In this document: positions 26,170 through 34,656 of the stretch, in pieces
Layout: each line of letters starts with the position of its first letter
How positions within the stretch are numbered: the stretch's first letter is position 1
NCBI GenBank assembly: GCA_017307505.1
Contig: JAFKEE010000045.1
Location: 1 to 64,000, forward strand
Direction of reading: 5' to 3'
Length of the DNA stretch: 64,000 nt
DNA from: Acidobacteriota bacterium
GTDB lineage: Bacteria; Acidobacteriota; Terriglobia; Bryobacterales; Bryobacteraceae
The notes under the pieces: model-generated
Told to the model about the DNA's origin: nothing
Databases searched by the model: none
The model's input: the letters and a program-made list of their open reading frames with translations, nothing else
Program-made: the position numbers and the translations under genes

Positions 26170-28637
26170 AGAAGTTTGTGGTATTCCTGCTTGCGCTCTC
26201 GGCGGCGCAAGCGCTCACCCTGGTCGACAAGGGCAAGTCGAAGTATACGATCGTGGTTTCGGCGCAGGCCTCGCCGTCCGAGCAGAGAGCCGCCCAGGAA
26301 CTGCAGCGGTTTGTGGAAGAGATGTCCGGCGCGAGGCTTCCGGTTTCGCCGGACGACAAGCCTGTTCGCGGACCCATGGTCCTGGTGGGCGATAGTTCGG
26401 CCTTGCGGAACCTGAAACTGCAGGTGCCGTTCGACAAGTTGGGACCGGAAGGCTTCATGCTCCAGGCCGCGGGCAACAATCTCATCATCGCCGGCGGCCG
26501 GCAGCGCGGCACGATGTACGGCGTCTATACGTTTCTCGATCAACTCGGCTGCCGCTGGTTTACGCGCGAGGTGAGCCGCATTCCGAAGACGCCGACTATC
26601 GCTGTTACGCGCTACGCTCAGCCTGAGATCCACAAGCCGGCCTTCGAGTACCGCGAGCCGTTCTTCTTTGAAGCCTGGGACAAGGACTGGGCTGCCCGCA
26701 ATCGCACCAACGGCAATCACTCGCAGCTCGATGCCTCCACCGGCGGCAAGCTGCAGTACTACCCGTTCGTCCACTCTTTCTACGAACTGGTGCCGCCCAA
26801 GGAGTACTTCTCCGACCATCCCGAATACTTCTCGCTCATCGACGGCAAGCGCCGCACGGAGCGCGGCCAGCTTTGCCTGACGAATCCCGACGTCCGGCGC
26901 GTCGTCATTGCGCGCGTCGAGGCCTGGATCAAGGAGCATCCCGACGCCACCATCTTCTCGGTCTCGCAGAACGATTGGGAGGGCTGGTGCGAGTGCGACA
27001 AATGCCGCCGTGTCGAGATGGAGGAGGGCGGCCAGCACTCCGGCCCGCTGCTGCGCTTCGTGAATGCGGTGGCGGAGTCCATCGGCCAGCGCCATCCAGA
27101 CAAGCTGATCGATACTCTGGCCTATTGGTACACCGAGAATCCGCCGCTGAAGGTGCGGCCGGTGAAGAACGTGCGCATCCGGTTATGCCCCATCGGCATC
27201 TGCGTCTCGCATAGCTTTGGCCAGTGTCCGCGCAGCGCCTATTTCTACCAGAACCTGCAGGCGTGGTCGAAGATCACCAGCCAGCTCTACATCTGGCACT
27301 ACAACACGAATTTCTCGCACTACCCGATGCCGTTCCCCGATTTCGACGAACTCGCCGCGGACATCCCGCTCTACAAGCAGCACGGTGTGGTGGGCCTGTT
27401 CATGCAGGGCGCTTATGCCGCCGGCGGAGGTGGGGAAGCTTCAGAGTTGCGGGCGTACGTCATCGCCCGCCAGTTGTGGGACACCTCCACCAACGTCGAT
27501 CAGACTGTCCAGGAATTCCTGGAGGGGGTCTATGGGGCGGCGGCCGGCCCGATGCGGGCCTACTATGACCTGCTGCACGGCGAAGTGCGCGGTCCGGGCG
27601 GCCGGCATCTCTGGATCTTCAATGTGCCGGACTACTCGGCAGGCTTCCAGGCGAAGGCCGCGGAACTCTTCGCGAAAGCCGAAGCGGCGGCCGCAGACGA
27701 CGCCACCGGGCGGCGCGTGCAGAAGGCAAAGCTGCCGCTGGAATACTACGGCCTGCTGCGCGCCACCGAGTTTGACGTGCACGGCTCGCAGTGGGGACCG
27801 GCGGACCTGGCGAGCCTGAAGCCGCGTGCCTTGGACCTCATCGCCCGAATGCGCACCTTCGGGATCCAGAGCATCCACGAAGGGCAGGAACTGGCCCGCG
27901 ATGAGAAGCGCTACAACGAAATGACCTCCGTCCCCCTGTTGACCATCGAGAACGGACACTGGCGCGCGGATGTGGTGCCGGAACTCAACGCCCGCGTGGT
28001 GCGGTTGATCGATAAGTCGACGGGCCGCGACACCATGCGCCGCTTCCCGCCCGGCGAAGGCGCTTATCCGTTCGTCGGCGGACAGGTCGCCAGTGTACAC
28101 GCCGACTATTACGCCAAGGCCCTGGATGTGACCTGGAAAGTGGAATCGCAATCCGCCGAACGGTTGGCCCTGCTGGGCCAGTGCACGAACGGCCTTCGCA
28201 TCCGCCGCGTTTTCGAACTGAACGCAGCGGGCCTGCACACCTCAACCCAGGTGGAGAACACCGGCCAGGCGCCGGTGCCTGCCGCGTTGCAGGTGCGAGC
28301 CGAGTACACACCCGGCGACATCGACAAAGCAGCCATGTCGTTCACCCGGATCAATGGCCAGCGCGTGGAGCAGCGCTTCATCACGCCCAACCACGAGCCC
28401 ACGGACAAATACACATGGAACGGCGGGGACAAACCAAGCCGCGAATGGAAACTGCAGCAGGGTGGAGGCCAGTCGCTGTTCGTCCGTTTCCAGGATGAGC
28501 AGGTAGGCCGGACCTATCTGAGCTGGACCGCCAAATCGCGAGCCGGAGCGCAATTCCTCCTGTGGTCGCCGGAGAAGACGCTCAAGCCCGGTGAATCACT
28601 AAGACTGGAAGCGGACTACGGCGCGGACCGCCCCTAG
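26166..28637 (+). CDS. Large secreted DUF4838-type (alpha-glucuronidase-like) protein
   Basis: An 823-residue protein starting with GTG at 26166, supported by GGGAGGA 8 bases upstream and a signal peptide (KKFVVFLLALSAAQA). Residues about 20-140 look like the N-terminal domain of alpha-glucuronidases (AAQELQRFVEEMSG, then GGRQRGTMYGVYTFLDQLG). Residues about 150-480 match DUF4838 with the SVSQNDWEGWCECDKC Cys cluster. A beta-rich C-terminal part follows. Likely a glycan-active enzyme outside the cell, not biochemically assigned. Coupled to the ceramidase-like gene by a GTGA overlap. Confidence 0.82.
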   Translation: MKKFVVFLLALSAAQALTLVDKGKSKYTIVVSAQASPSEQRAAQELQRFVEEMSGARLPVSPDDKPVRGPMVLVGDSSALRNLKLQVPFDKLGPEGFMLQAAGNNLIIAGGRQRGTMYGVYTFLDQLGCRWFTREVSRIPKTPTIAVTRYAQPEIHKPAFEYREPFFFEAWDKDWAARNRTNGNHSQLDASTGGKLQYYPFVHSFYELVPPKEYFSDHPEYFSLIDGKRRTERGQLCLTNPDVRRVVIARVEAWIKEHPDATIFSVSQNDWEGWCECDKCRRVEMEEGGQHSGPLLRFVNAVAESIGQRHPDKLIDTLAYWYTENPPLKVRPVKNVRIRLCPIGICVSHSFGQCPRSAYFYQNLQAWSKITSQLYIWHYNTNFSHYPMPFPDFDELAADIPLYKQHGVVGLFMQGAYAAGGGGEASELRAYVIARQLWDTSTNVDQTVQEFLEGVYGAAAGPMRAYYDLLHGEVRGPGGRHLWIFNVPDYSAGFQAKAAELFAKAEAAAADDATGRRVQKAKLPLEYYGLLRATEFDVHGSQWGPADLASLKPRALDLIARMRTFGIQSIHEGQELARDEKRYNEMTSVPLLTIENGHWRADVVPELNARVVRLIDKSTGRDTMRRFPPGEGAYPFVGGQVASVHADYYAKALDVTWKVESQSAERLALLGQCTNGLRIRRVFELNAAGLHTSTQVENTGQAPVPAALQVRAEYTPGDIDKAAMSFTRINGQRVEQRFITPNHEPTDKYTWNGGDKPSREWKLQQGGGQSLFVRFQDEQVGRTYLSWTAKSRAGAQFLLWSPEKTLKPGESLRLEADYGADRP

Positions 28638-28667
28638 TCAAGCCCGTACTCATCCGAAACAAGCGCG

Positions 28668-28730
28668 AGCTGAAAGCTGATAGCTGACAGCTGATAGCCG
28701 GAAGCTGGAAGCTGGAAGCTGACAGCTTCC
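28668..28730. repeat. Nine-copy 7-bp tandem repeat between convergent genes
   Basis: The consensus is AGCTGRN repeated nine times without gap over 63 bases (for example AGCTGAA, AGCTGAT, AGCTGAC, AGCTGGA; the last copy is AGCTTCC). It fills nearly the whole space between two converging stop codons. Since AGCT is its own complement, the array can fold into many alternative hairpins and may serve as a two-way terminator. Confidence 0.85.
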
Positions 28731-29564
28731 TCAATACTGATTAAACTCCGTGGCCCACCGGAACGCCTCCACCAGGTGGCCGCCCTTCCTGGCGATGATC
28801 GTCCGCAACTCCGCCCGCGCCTTCTCCTTGTCCTCGGGCGTCCAGTCCGGACGGTACTTGTGCATCGCCGGCTCCCACTGGCTCACGTGGGCCAGCCCCG
28901 CCGCTTCCTTCTGCTCTTTCACGGAATCGATGTTCACCCACATGTTCGCGTCCTTCTCCGTGACATAGAAGAACATCATGGCCGGTACCTTCCAGGGCTC
29001 CAGGCCCTGCTGCAGGCGCTGGTTCGGAAAGTACAGATGGAACTCCGCCGCCCGGATCGCATCCAGCGTATTCATGGCCGCCATGCGGTGATCGGTCTTG
29101 TGCCAGCGGACATAGTCGGAGCCGGGATCCACCGTCATCACGATGTCGGGCCGGTAGCGCCGGATCACCTCCGTGGCCTGCTCGACCAGGCGGCGGCTGT
29201 CCACATACTCCAGCAGCCCGTCGTGATGACCCAGCCACAGCAGATTCTCCTTCGGGATCCCCAGAATGCGGTTGCCCTCTTCCTCCTCCGCCTTTCGGAT
29301 CCGAGCCAGGCGCTCGCCGGTCATCTCGAGATCGTACGAGCCCTTGTCGTCGTTGGTGTAGATCACGATGCGGATCGTGTTGCCGTTCTTCGCCAGCAGG
29401 GCCAGTGTGCCGCCGCAGCAGAACGCGTCGTCGTCCGGATGCGGAGTGAACAGCAGGATCGTCTTGCCCTTGATATCTTCGATCCGCGGCGGCGTGTCGG
29501 CGCCGGAGGCAGTCAGCAAGGTCAGCAACAGGGCGGGGAAGAGTCTCGAGAGTCGAAGCAGCAT
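28731..29564 (-). CDS. PIG-L family deacetylase (exported)
   Basis: A 277-residue zinc amidohydrolase with a signal peptide (residues 1-21). The PIG-L/LmbE motif appears as PHPDDD at residues 41-46, with zinc ligands His42 and Asp45 present; the usual Glu that follows is replaced by Asp46. The third ligand region is WHKTDHR. Such enzymes remove N-acetyl groups from GlcNAc-containing lipids, glycans or bacillithiol/mycothiol precursors. The start at 29564 is chosen because the signal peptide begins there; the frame runs on upstream through the neighbouring gene in another frame. It lies 23 bases after the membrane-protein gene. Confidence 0.88.
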   Translation of the reverse strand: MLLRLSRLFPALLLTLLTASGADTPPRIEDIKGKTILLFTPHPDDDAFCCGGTLALLAKNGNTIRIVIYTNDDKGSYDLEMTGERLARIRKAEEEEGNRILGIPKENLLWLGHHDGLLEYVDSRRLVEQATEVIRRYRPDIVMTVDPGSDYVRWHKTDHRMAAMNTLDAIRAAEFHLYFPNQRLQQGLEPWKVPAMMFFYVTEKDANMWVNIDSVKEQKEAAGLAHVSQWEPAMHKYRPDWTPEDKEKARAELRTIIARKGGHLVEAFRWATEFNQY

Positions 29565-29587
29565 GGAGGTTCTCACTTTTGCGGCAA

Positions 29588-30811
29588 TCAGGCCGATCGC
29601 GGCTCCGGCTGCGGCTCGGCCCTCATCCAGGAGATCAGGATAGCGAAGACGACGAAGAGCGGGATCATCGTCATCGGCTCCGGCCGCAGCGGCGGTTGCA
29701 GGTAGCGGAAGGAATTGGCAATGGCCGTCCAGGTGAGCAAAAGGAACATCGGCCGCGCCTTGGCGTAGCGCGCCACCAGCACGGCCACAATCAGGGTCGT
29801 GATGACCAGAAACGCCCAAATTGCTTCCTGCGGAGCCCACTTCAACTGATCGTGCAGATCCCAGGTGAAGGCCGCATAGGTGGTCGTGATCGCGGTCTGC
29901 CACGCCAAAGTCTTCGAATACAGGATCAACGCAGCCAGCACGGCGCCGGCTACCGTGTAGCTGAATCGCACCTGCAGGCCTTCGCCCGCGTAGATGGCCA
30001 ACCCGATGGCAATTGCCGCGCTCACGATCGCCGCCCATGCCGGACTCGGCGTTTCCGGCTGCGAGCCCTCCCGTGTCAGTTCCTTGCGCAGGCGCCACGC
30101 ACACCAGGCATACGAGAGCCCCAGGATCGCTCCGAACGAGAGCTCCATCGCTTTCCACCAGCCCAGTGGCATCTCCCGCCAGATACCCTTGCCCCAGGGT
30201 TGTAGCGACGCCCCAAACGCGAACCCGATTCCTCCGCCCATGCAGCCGAAAAGCGCGAACCAGGCCGGGACACGGGCTCGCAGCACGGCCAGCAGGCACA
30301 ACCCGCCCACCCACAGCCCAGCCCACATCTCCTCGCGCGGCTTCTCCAGGCGATTCGAAAAGTACATTAGCTTGGGATGGTCGATCAACGCCCAACCGGC
30401 CCAGGTCCCCAGCACCATGGCCGCCAGTCCAATCAGGATCCGACGGTTCGGCAGCTTATCGCGGTCCAACGCCACGCCCAGGAATGCCCCGCCCAGCAGG
30501 CCCCAGGCCGCACCTTTCAAGCCAAAGCCGAGGATCGCCCACCAGAAAGTCTCCGGATGCTGGCTGAGCCCCACCGTCTGCCCGTAGGTTTCCTGCCCGC
30601 CGAAGCCGACGCCCACCGCGCCCAGCGCTGCGATGAGGCCCGCGTCCGACTCCCGGCCCAGGAAGAAACAGAGCGCCAACCCGATCATTGCGCCGGGAAT
30701 CATGGCCCCCAGGGAACCCCCGCCAATCGAGCCGCGCAGCCCCCAGCCCAGGGACATCGTGATGGCGCAGAAGAGGCACCAGAACCAGGCAGGTCGTTTA
30801 GTCATTTGCAT
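29588..30811 (-). CDS. Polytopic membrane protein of unknown function
   Basis: A 407-residue protein with about ten to eleven membrane helices. It opens with WFWCLFCAITMSLGWGLRGSIGGG and contains several Gly-rich helices, a short cytosolic loop KELTREGSQPETPS and a charged tail (EPQPEPRSA). I recognise no transporter family. It is co-directional with the PIG-L deacetylase (23-base gap), so it may act on the same glycan, for example as a flippase-like or acyltransferase-like partner; this is inference from position only. Confidence 0.75.
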   Translation of the reverse strand: MQMTKRPAWFWCLFCAITMSLGWGLRGSIGGGSLGAMIPGAMIGLALCFFLGRESDAGLIAALGAVGVGFGGQETYGQTVGLSQHPETFWWAILGFGLKGAAWGLLGGAFLGVALDRDKLPNRRILIGLAAMVLGTWAGWALIDHPKLMYFSNRLEKPREEMWAGLWVGGLCLLAVLRARVPAWFALFGCMGGGIGFAFGASLQPWGKGIWREMPLGWWKAMELSFGAILGLSYAWCAWRLRKELTREGSQPETPSPAWAAIVSAAIAIGLAIYAGEGLQVRFSYTVAGAVLAALILYSKTLAWQTAITTTYAAFTWDLHDQLKWAPQEAIWAFLVITTLIVAVLVARYAKARPMFLLLTWTAIANSFRYLQPPLRPEPMTMIPLFVVFAILISWMRAEPQPEPRSA

Positions 30812-30880
30812 AATCTGACCTGAACCAGGATAGTGGAGCCGCGGCCCTCCGTGGGGAGAATCCGTTGCTAGCCGAAACTA

Positions 30881-30923
30881 AAAAGCGCCGGCCGACGGTG
30901 GTTCCGTCAGGGCCGGCGCTTTT
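30881..30923 (-). terminator. Rho-independent terminator of the second TonB-dependent receptor gene
   Basis: A perfect 13-bp stem (30881-30893 with 30911-30923) is extended by an inner 5-bp stem and framed by A4 and T4, so it can end transcription in both directions. It lies 70 bases past the receptor stop. Confidence 0.85.
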
Positions 30924-30992
30924 CGGAGAAATAAGCCCGCGCGGAGCAGGGGGGTAGGTGGCCGCGCGGGCTGTTCAGCTTGCAAACGCGAT

Positions 30993-33900
30993 CTAGAAGC
31001 CGAGCCGGAGCCCGAACCGGATCTGGCGTTCGCCGAACGAACTGGAGATCACACCAAATGAAGCCGGGCTGCTGACGCTGGTCCCCGGTCCGTTGAAGTG
31101 CGAAGTATTCGGCAGGTTGTAGAACTCAGCACGGAAGTCCATGTTGATCCGTTCTGTGATCGGGAACTTGCGGTTGATCATCAGGTCGGTGTTCCACACA
31201 CCCGGGTTGCGCAGCAGGTTTCGGCCGGTGGTGCCGAAGGCGGCTGCCGCGGTGACAGGCGCAAAGGCCGTGACATCAAACCAGGTCGCGCCCGGTCCGA
31301 TTCCATGCGGATAGGCGACGGTGGTATTGATCTGGTTCGCCGTCTGAATGTTGTTTGGTGCGTTGAGCGAGCTGCCCGATGCGCCCACCGTGAACGGAGT
31401 GCCCTTGTACGCGGACATGATGCCGTTCACCGCCCAGCCGCCGACGATCTGGGAGATCAGGCCCTGGTTGGCGAACTGCTTGCCCTTGCCCACCGGCAGT
31501 TCGTAGACCCAGGCCATCTGGAAGACCTGCGTGCGGTCATACCCGGCGACGGCGCGGTTGCGCCGGAAGACCGGAGCGTAGTTCCAGTTCACTGAGGCCC
31601 AGCCGTCGTCGTCGGTCATGTTGATGGCCTTCGACCACGTGTAGGCGCCCTGCAGCATGAGGCCCTTCGAGAACTGCTTCCGCAGGCTGGTCTGCAGCGA
31701 GTGGTAATTGGCGCTCAGATAGCCGTCCCACATGTTGGTGGCGGCGGTGCGTCCGAAGAGCTGGTAGTAAGGCTGGCTGGCCTGGCCGCCGCCCGGGACG
31801 CCCGAGTTGATATCGTAATCGGCCAGCATGTGCGTGCTCTCCGTGCCGACATAGGCCACGGAAACGATGGCATCCTGCGGCAGCTTACGCTCAATGGTGA
31901 AGTTCCAGCTCTGCGTGTAGCCGCGGTGGATCTGCCCGGCATACGGGCTGCGCATATCGGCGACTCCAGGCAGCGTCACGATGCCGGTGGAGAGATCCGG
32001 GCCGAACACCGGCGGAACACCGCTGGCCAGCGACCCGGCCGTGGCGTATCCGTTCGGAGCCTGGAAGTTGAAGTTGACCGTCAGCGGGTAGAAGCCGCGC
32101 AACGGCCGCGAGAACGGCAGCGGATCGAAGTTGATGCCGTAGCCGCTGCGGATCACGGTCTTGTCGTCCAGGCGGTAAGCCAAGCCGACCTTCGGGGCAA
32201 ACAGCTTGTGGCTCACCGTCACGCCGACGTCGTTCGGAACGCCGCCGCGGCCGCCCAGGTAGACGAGATTCGTCGCCGGATCCAGCCGCTCGATGCCTTT
32301 GTCGTGGGCGCGCGTCATCAGGGGATAAAGCTCATAGCGCAAGCCCAGGGAGAGGGTCAGCTTCTGGTTGATCTGCCAGCGGTCCTGCGCATACCAGCCG
32401 AACTGCCATTCGCGCGGGGTCATCAGGATGTACTGCAGGCTCTTCTGGATGTTGTCGGTCGCACCCAGCAGAAACTCGGCATAGGCGTTGTAGTTGTTGG
32501 GGCTCGCTCCGCCGGCAATAGCCGTCGGGCCGCCATTAAACGAGAAAGAACCACGGGGACCCGCGCCCAGTTCAGGCTGGTAGTGGGTCATGCGGTGGTT
32601 CACGCCGTCAAACCCAAACCGGAAGATGTGCGCGCCCTTCGTCCAGGTCAGGTTGTGGCTCATCGTGTACGACTCTTCCGTACGGAACGCCGGCATCCAG
32701 TTCGGCACGCCGAAACCCTGGTAGCCGCTGATCCCGATGTTCGGGAAGCCCTTCTGGGCCAGTTCGGGTCCACCCAGTCCGGGAATGCCCAGCGTGGACG
32801 AGAAGTCCTTGCCGAAGTCCGTGCCCGTCACCGTCTGGTCCATGCGCTGGTAGCCGATGACGCCGTCCAGCAGCAGGGTGGGCGAGAAGGTGTAGGTGTG
32901 GCCGATCGACATGTTCATCACGCGGGTATCGCCGGTGCCAGGATCGGATCCGGGCGACGGCCCAATGCCGTCTCCGAACAGGCCGTGACCGCCGGAGAGA
33001 GCCTTCATGATGCCGTAGTGGCCGAAGATCTGGTGCTTGTCGTTGCGGGTCCAGTTGATCTTGGCGTCGTTGTAGTCGCGGTTGAACAGCGGCACTTGCG
33101 ATCCAAACCAGTTGTTCAATGCGCCCGAGGAAGTGGGGCTCGGATAGTAGGCTTGGATCAGATTTGCGATCGGGCTGATGCGGTTGGCCGGGATGATGTT
33201 TCCAGCGAAGGGGGTGCGTCCACTACCGTCCGCTCTGCCGGTGGCCGGATCGTAGATCGTCGTGCCGCTTGCGGAAAAGTTCCCCGTGCGGAGGTCCGCC
33301 GTAGGCACCGAATAGGTTCCCACCGCGCCCTGCCGCTGCCGGGTGCCGTCAAAGCTGTAGAAAAAGAACAGCTTGTTCTTCTTGATCGGTCCGCCGATGG
33401 TGCCGCCGTAGTTGTTGTAGATGCTCAACGGCTTGCCGACGCCCGGCGCCTGGAAGTAATTGCGAGCCTTCAGGTGCTGGTCGTCGTGATACTCAAATGC
33501 GCTGCCATGGAACTGGTTGGTGCCCGACTTGGTGATCAGTGTGATGGAGGCGCCACCCGCCATGCCCTGCTCGGCGTCACCGGCGGAGGTGGTGACGTTC
33601 ACCGTGTCCACCATTTCGGCCGGCATCACATACCCCGTGTGGTGCGGCAGCCATAGATTCACGCTGCTCGCCCCGTCGATGCGGGTCATGTTGTTGTTGG
33701 CATTGGTTCCGTTAATGTTGGTCCGCAGGGAGCGGCCTGGCGTGTCGGTCACCGAATTCTGGAACGACGCGGGCGTGGCGCCCGGAACCAGGTTGATCAG
33801 CGACTGATAGTTCCTGTAGCCCGTCAGGGGCAGTGAGGAGACCTGCTTGGAGTTCAGCTCCGTATGCGTGTCAGCCTTATCCGTCTGCAGGGAAGTGGCC

Positions 33901-34277
33901 GACGCCTCCACGGTGATCTGCTCTGTCGTGGAGCCAACCTCCATCGTTACGTCACTGCGCGTAATGGTGTTCGCGGTGACCGTCACATCCGTGCGCGTAT
34001 ACGGCCGGAAGCCCTGAGCCGAGATCTTGAGATCGTAGCTGCCCGGTACGATGTTGGAGACGGTGAAGCGGCCGCCCTCATCCGATTTCGATTCGTAGAC
34101 TTGGCCGGTGCCCTTATTGGTCAGCGTGACGCTGGCGCCCGGCATCGCTGAGTTGGATGAGTCCTGCACAAGTCCCACCACAGAGCCGTACAGAACCTGA
34201 CCGTCCGCCGTGAACGGGCTGACGGCAAACAATATACACAAACAAATCAAAGCTAGCGCTTTGCTGTTTATATTCAC
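30993..34277 (-). CDS. Oar-like TonB-dependent receptor with carboxypeptidase-regulatory domain
   Basis: A 1,094-residue outer-membrane receptor, paralogous to the one at 1573-4854. A signal peptide (about 1-27) is followed by a regulatory-like beta-sandwich at about 28-115 (GLVQDSSNSAMPGASVTL, GGRFTVSNIVPGSYD), plug motifs (LINLVPGAT, TRIDGASS) and a large barrel ending RQIRFGLRLGF. The start is GTG (GTGAATATA), with GAGG 8 bases before it. It probably takes up a complex organic substrate. A membrane-anchored wHTH gene lies directly upstream in the same direction and may control it. Confidence 0.93.
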   Translation of the reverse strand: MNINSKALALICLCILFAVSPFTADGQVLYGSVVGLVQDSSNSAMPGASVTLTNKGTGQVYESKSDEGGRFTVSNIVPGSYDLKISAQGFRPYTRTDVTVTANTITRSDVTMEVGSTTEQITVEASATSLQTDKADTHTELNSKQVSSLPLTGYRNYQSLINLVPGATPASFQNSVTDTPGRSLRTNINGTNANNNMTRIDGASSVNLWLPHHTGYVMPAEMVDTVNVTTSAGDAEQGMAGGASITLITKSGTNQFHGSAFEYHDDQHLKARNYFQAPGVGKPLSIYNNYGGTIGGPIKKNKLFFFYSFDGTRQRQGAVGTYSVPTADLRTGNFSASGTTIYDPATGRADGSGRTPFAGNIIPANRISPIANLIQAYYPSPTSSGALNNWFGSQVPLFNRDYNDAKINWTRNDKHQIFGHYGIMKALSGGHGLFGDGIGPSPGSDPGTGDTRVMNMSIGHTYTFSPTLLLDGVIGYQRMDQTVTGTDFGKDFSSTLGIPGLGGPELAQKGFPNIGISGYQGFGVPNWMPAFRTEESYTMSHNLTWTKGAHIFRFGFDGVNHRMTHYQPELGAGPRGSFSFNGGPTAIAGGASPNNYNAYAEFLLGATDNIQKSLQYILMTPREWQFGWYAQDRWQINQKLTLSLGLRYELYPLMTRAHDKGIERLDPATNLVYLGGRGGVPNDVGVTVSHKLFAPKVGLAYRLDDKTVIRSGYGINFDPLPFSRPLRGFYPLTVNFNFQAPNGYATAGSLASGVPPVFGPDLSTGIVTLPGVADMRSPYAGQIHRGYTQSWNFTIERKLPQDAIVSVAYVGTESTHMLADYDINSGVPGGGQASQPYYQLFGRTAATNMWDGYLSANYHSLQTSLRKQFSKGLMLQGAYTWSKAINMTDDDGWASVNWNYAPVFRRNRAVAGYDRTQVFQMAWVYELPVGKGKQFANQGLISQIVGGWAVNGIMSAYKGTPFTVGASGSSLNAPNNIQTANQINTTVAYPHGIGPGATWFDVTAFAPVTAAAAFGTTGRNLLRNPGVWNTDLMINRKFPITERINMDFRAEFYNLPNTSHFNGPGTSVSSPASFGVISSSFGERQIRFGLRLGF

Positions 34278-34656
34278 GAGACAACCTCACTTGTTGTGTG
34301 CCTTTGGATTTCGAGCACTGTCCGCTCCCGGCTTTGGCGGGCTGCGCCTCGAAAAACCTGACTGCGGACCCTGATGAATAGGAGGCGCAAATGTCCCGGC
34401 GACCCGTTGGCAGGAGAGATGCCTGGCAGTCCGGAGTGGACTCCACGCCGGCGGCGGGATTCGCAAGAACCCGCTCCCAACCTTTGCCCCTGCCTGATGG
34501 AAGCAAGTCTTCCACCTCCATGGGGCGAGTCTAGGCGTCTTGAAGGGGCATCGGAAGTCAGAACCTGTTGCAACGCTGTTTAGGTTCCGTTGCAACGCGT
34601 TTCAATGCCGTTACATCACTGTAATTAAAGGATTTCGCAAAAATCTAGGCCCGCCG
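34278..34656. other. Upstream region of the TonB-dependent receptor gene
   Basis: This 379-base gap separates the wHTH regulator stop from the receptor start. It contains the GTTGCAAC pair at 34567-34598 and an inverted repeat TTACA-N4-TGTAA at 34611-34624, both candidates for transcription-factor sites. No coding sequence is supported. Confidence 0.5.
34567..34598. promoter_or_regulatory. Paired palindromic boxes, candidate operator
   Basis: GTTGCAACGC occurs twice, at 34567-34576 and 34589-34598, exactly 22 bases apart (two helical turns). The core GTTGCAAC is a perfect 8-base palindrome, so each box could bind a dimer on the same face of the helix. Confidence 0.5.

Noticed and set aside
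28731-30395. 554-residue version of the PIG-L protein
   Set aside because: The first half overlaps the membrane-protein gene in another frame; the signal peptide at 29564 marks the true start.
31701-33656. 651-codon plus-strand ORF opposite the second TonB receptor
   Set aside because: Antisense shadow of a well-supported gene; no homologous motifs and no promoter or ribosome site.
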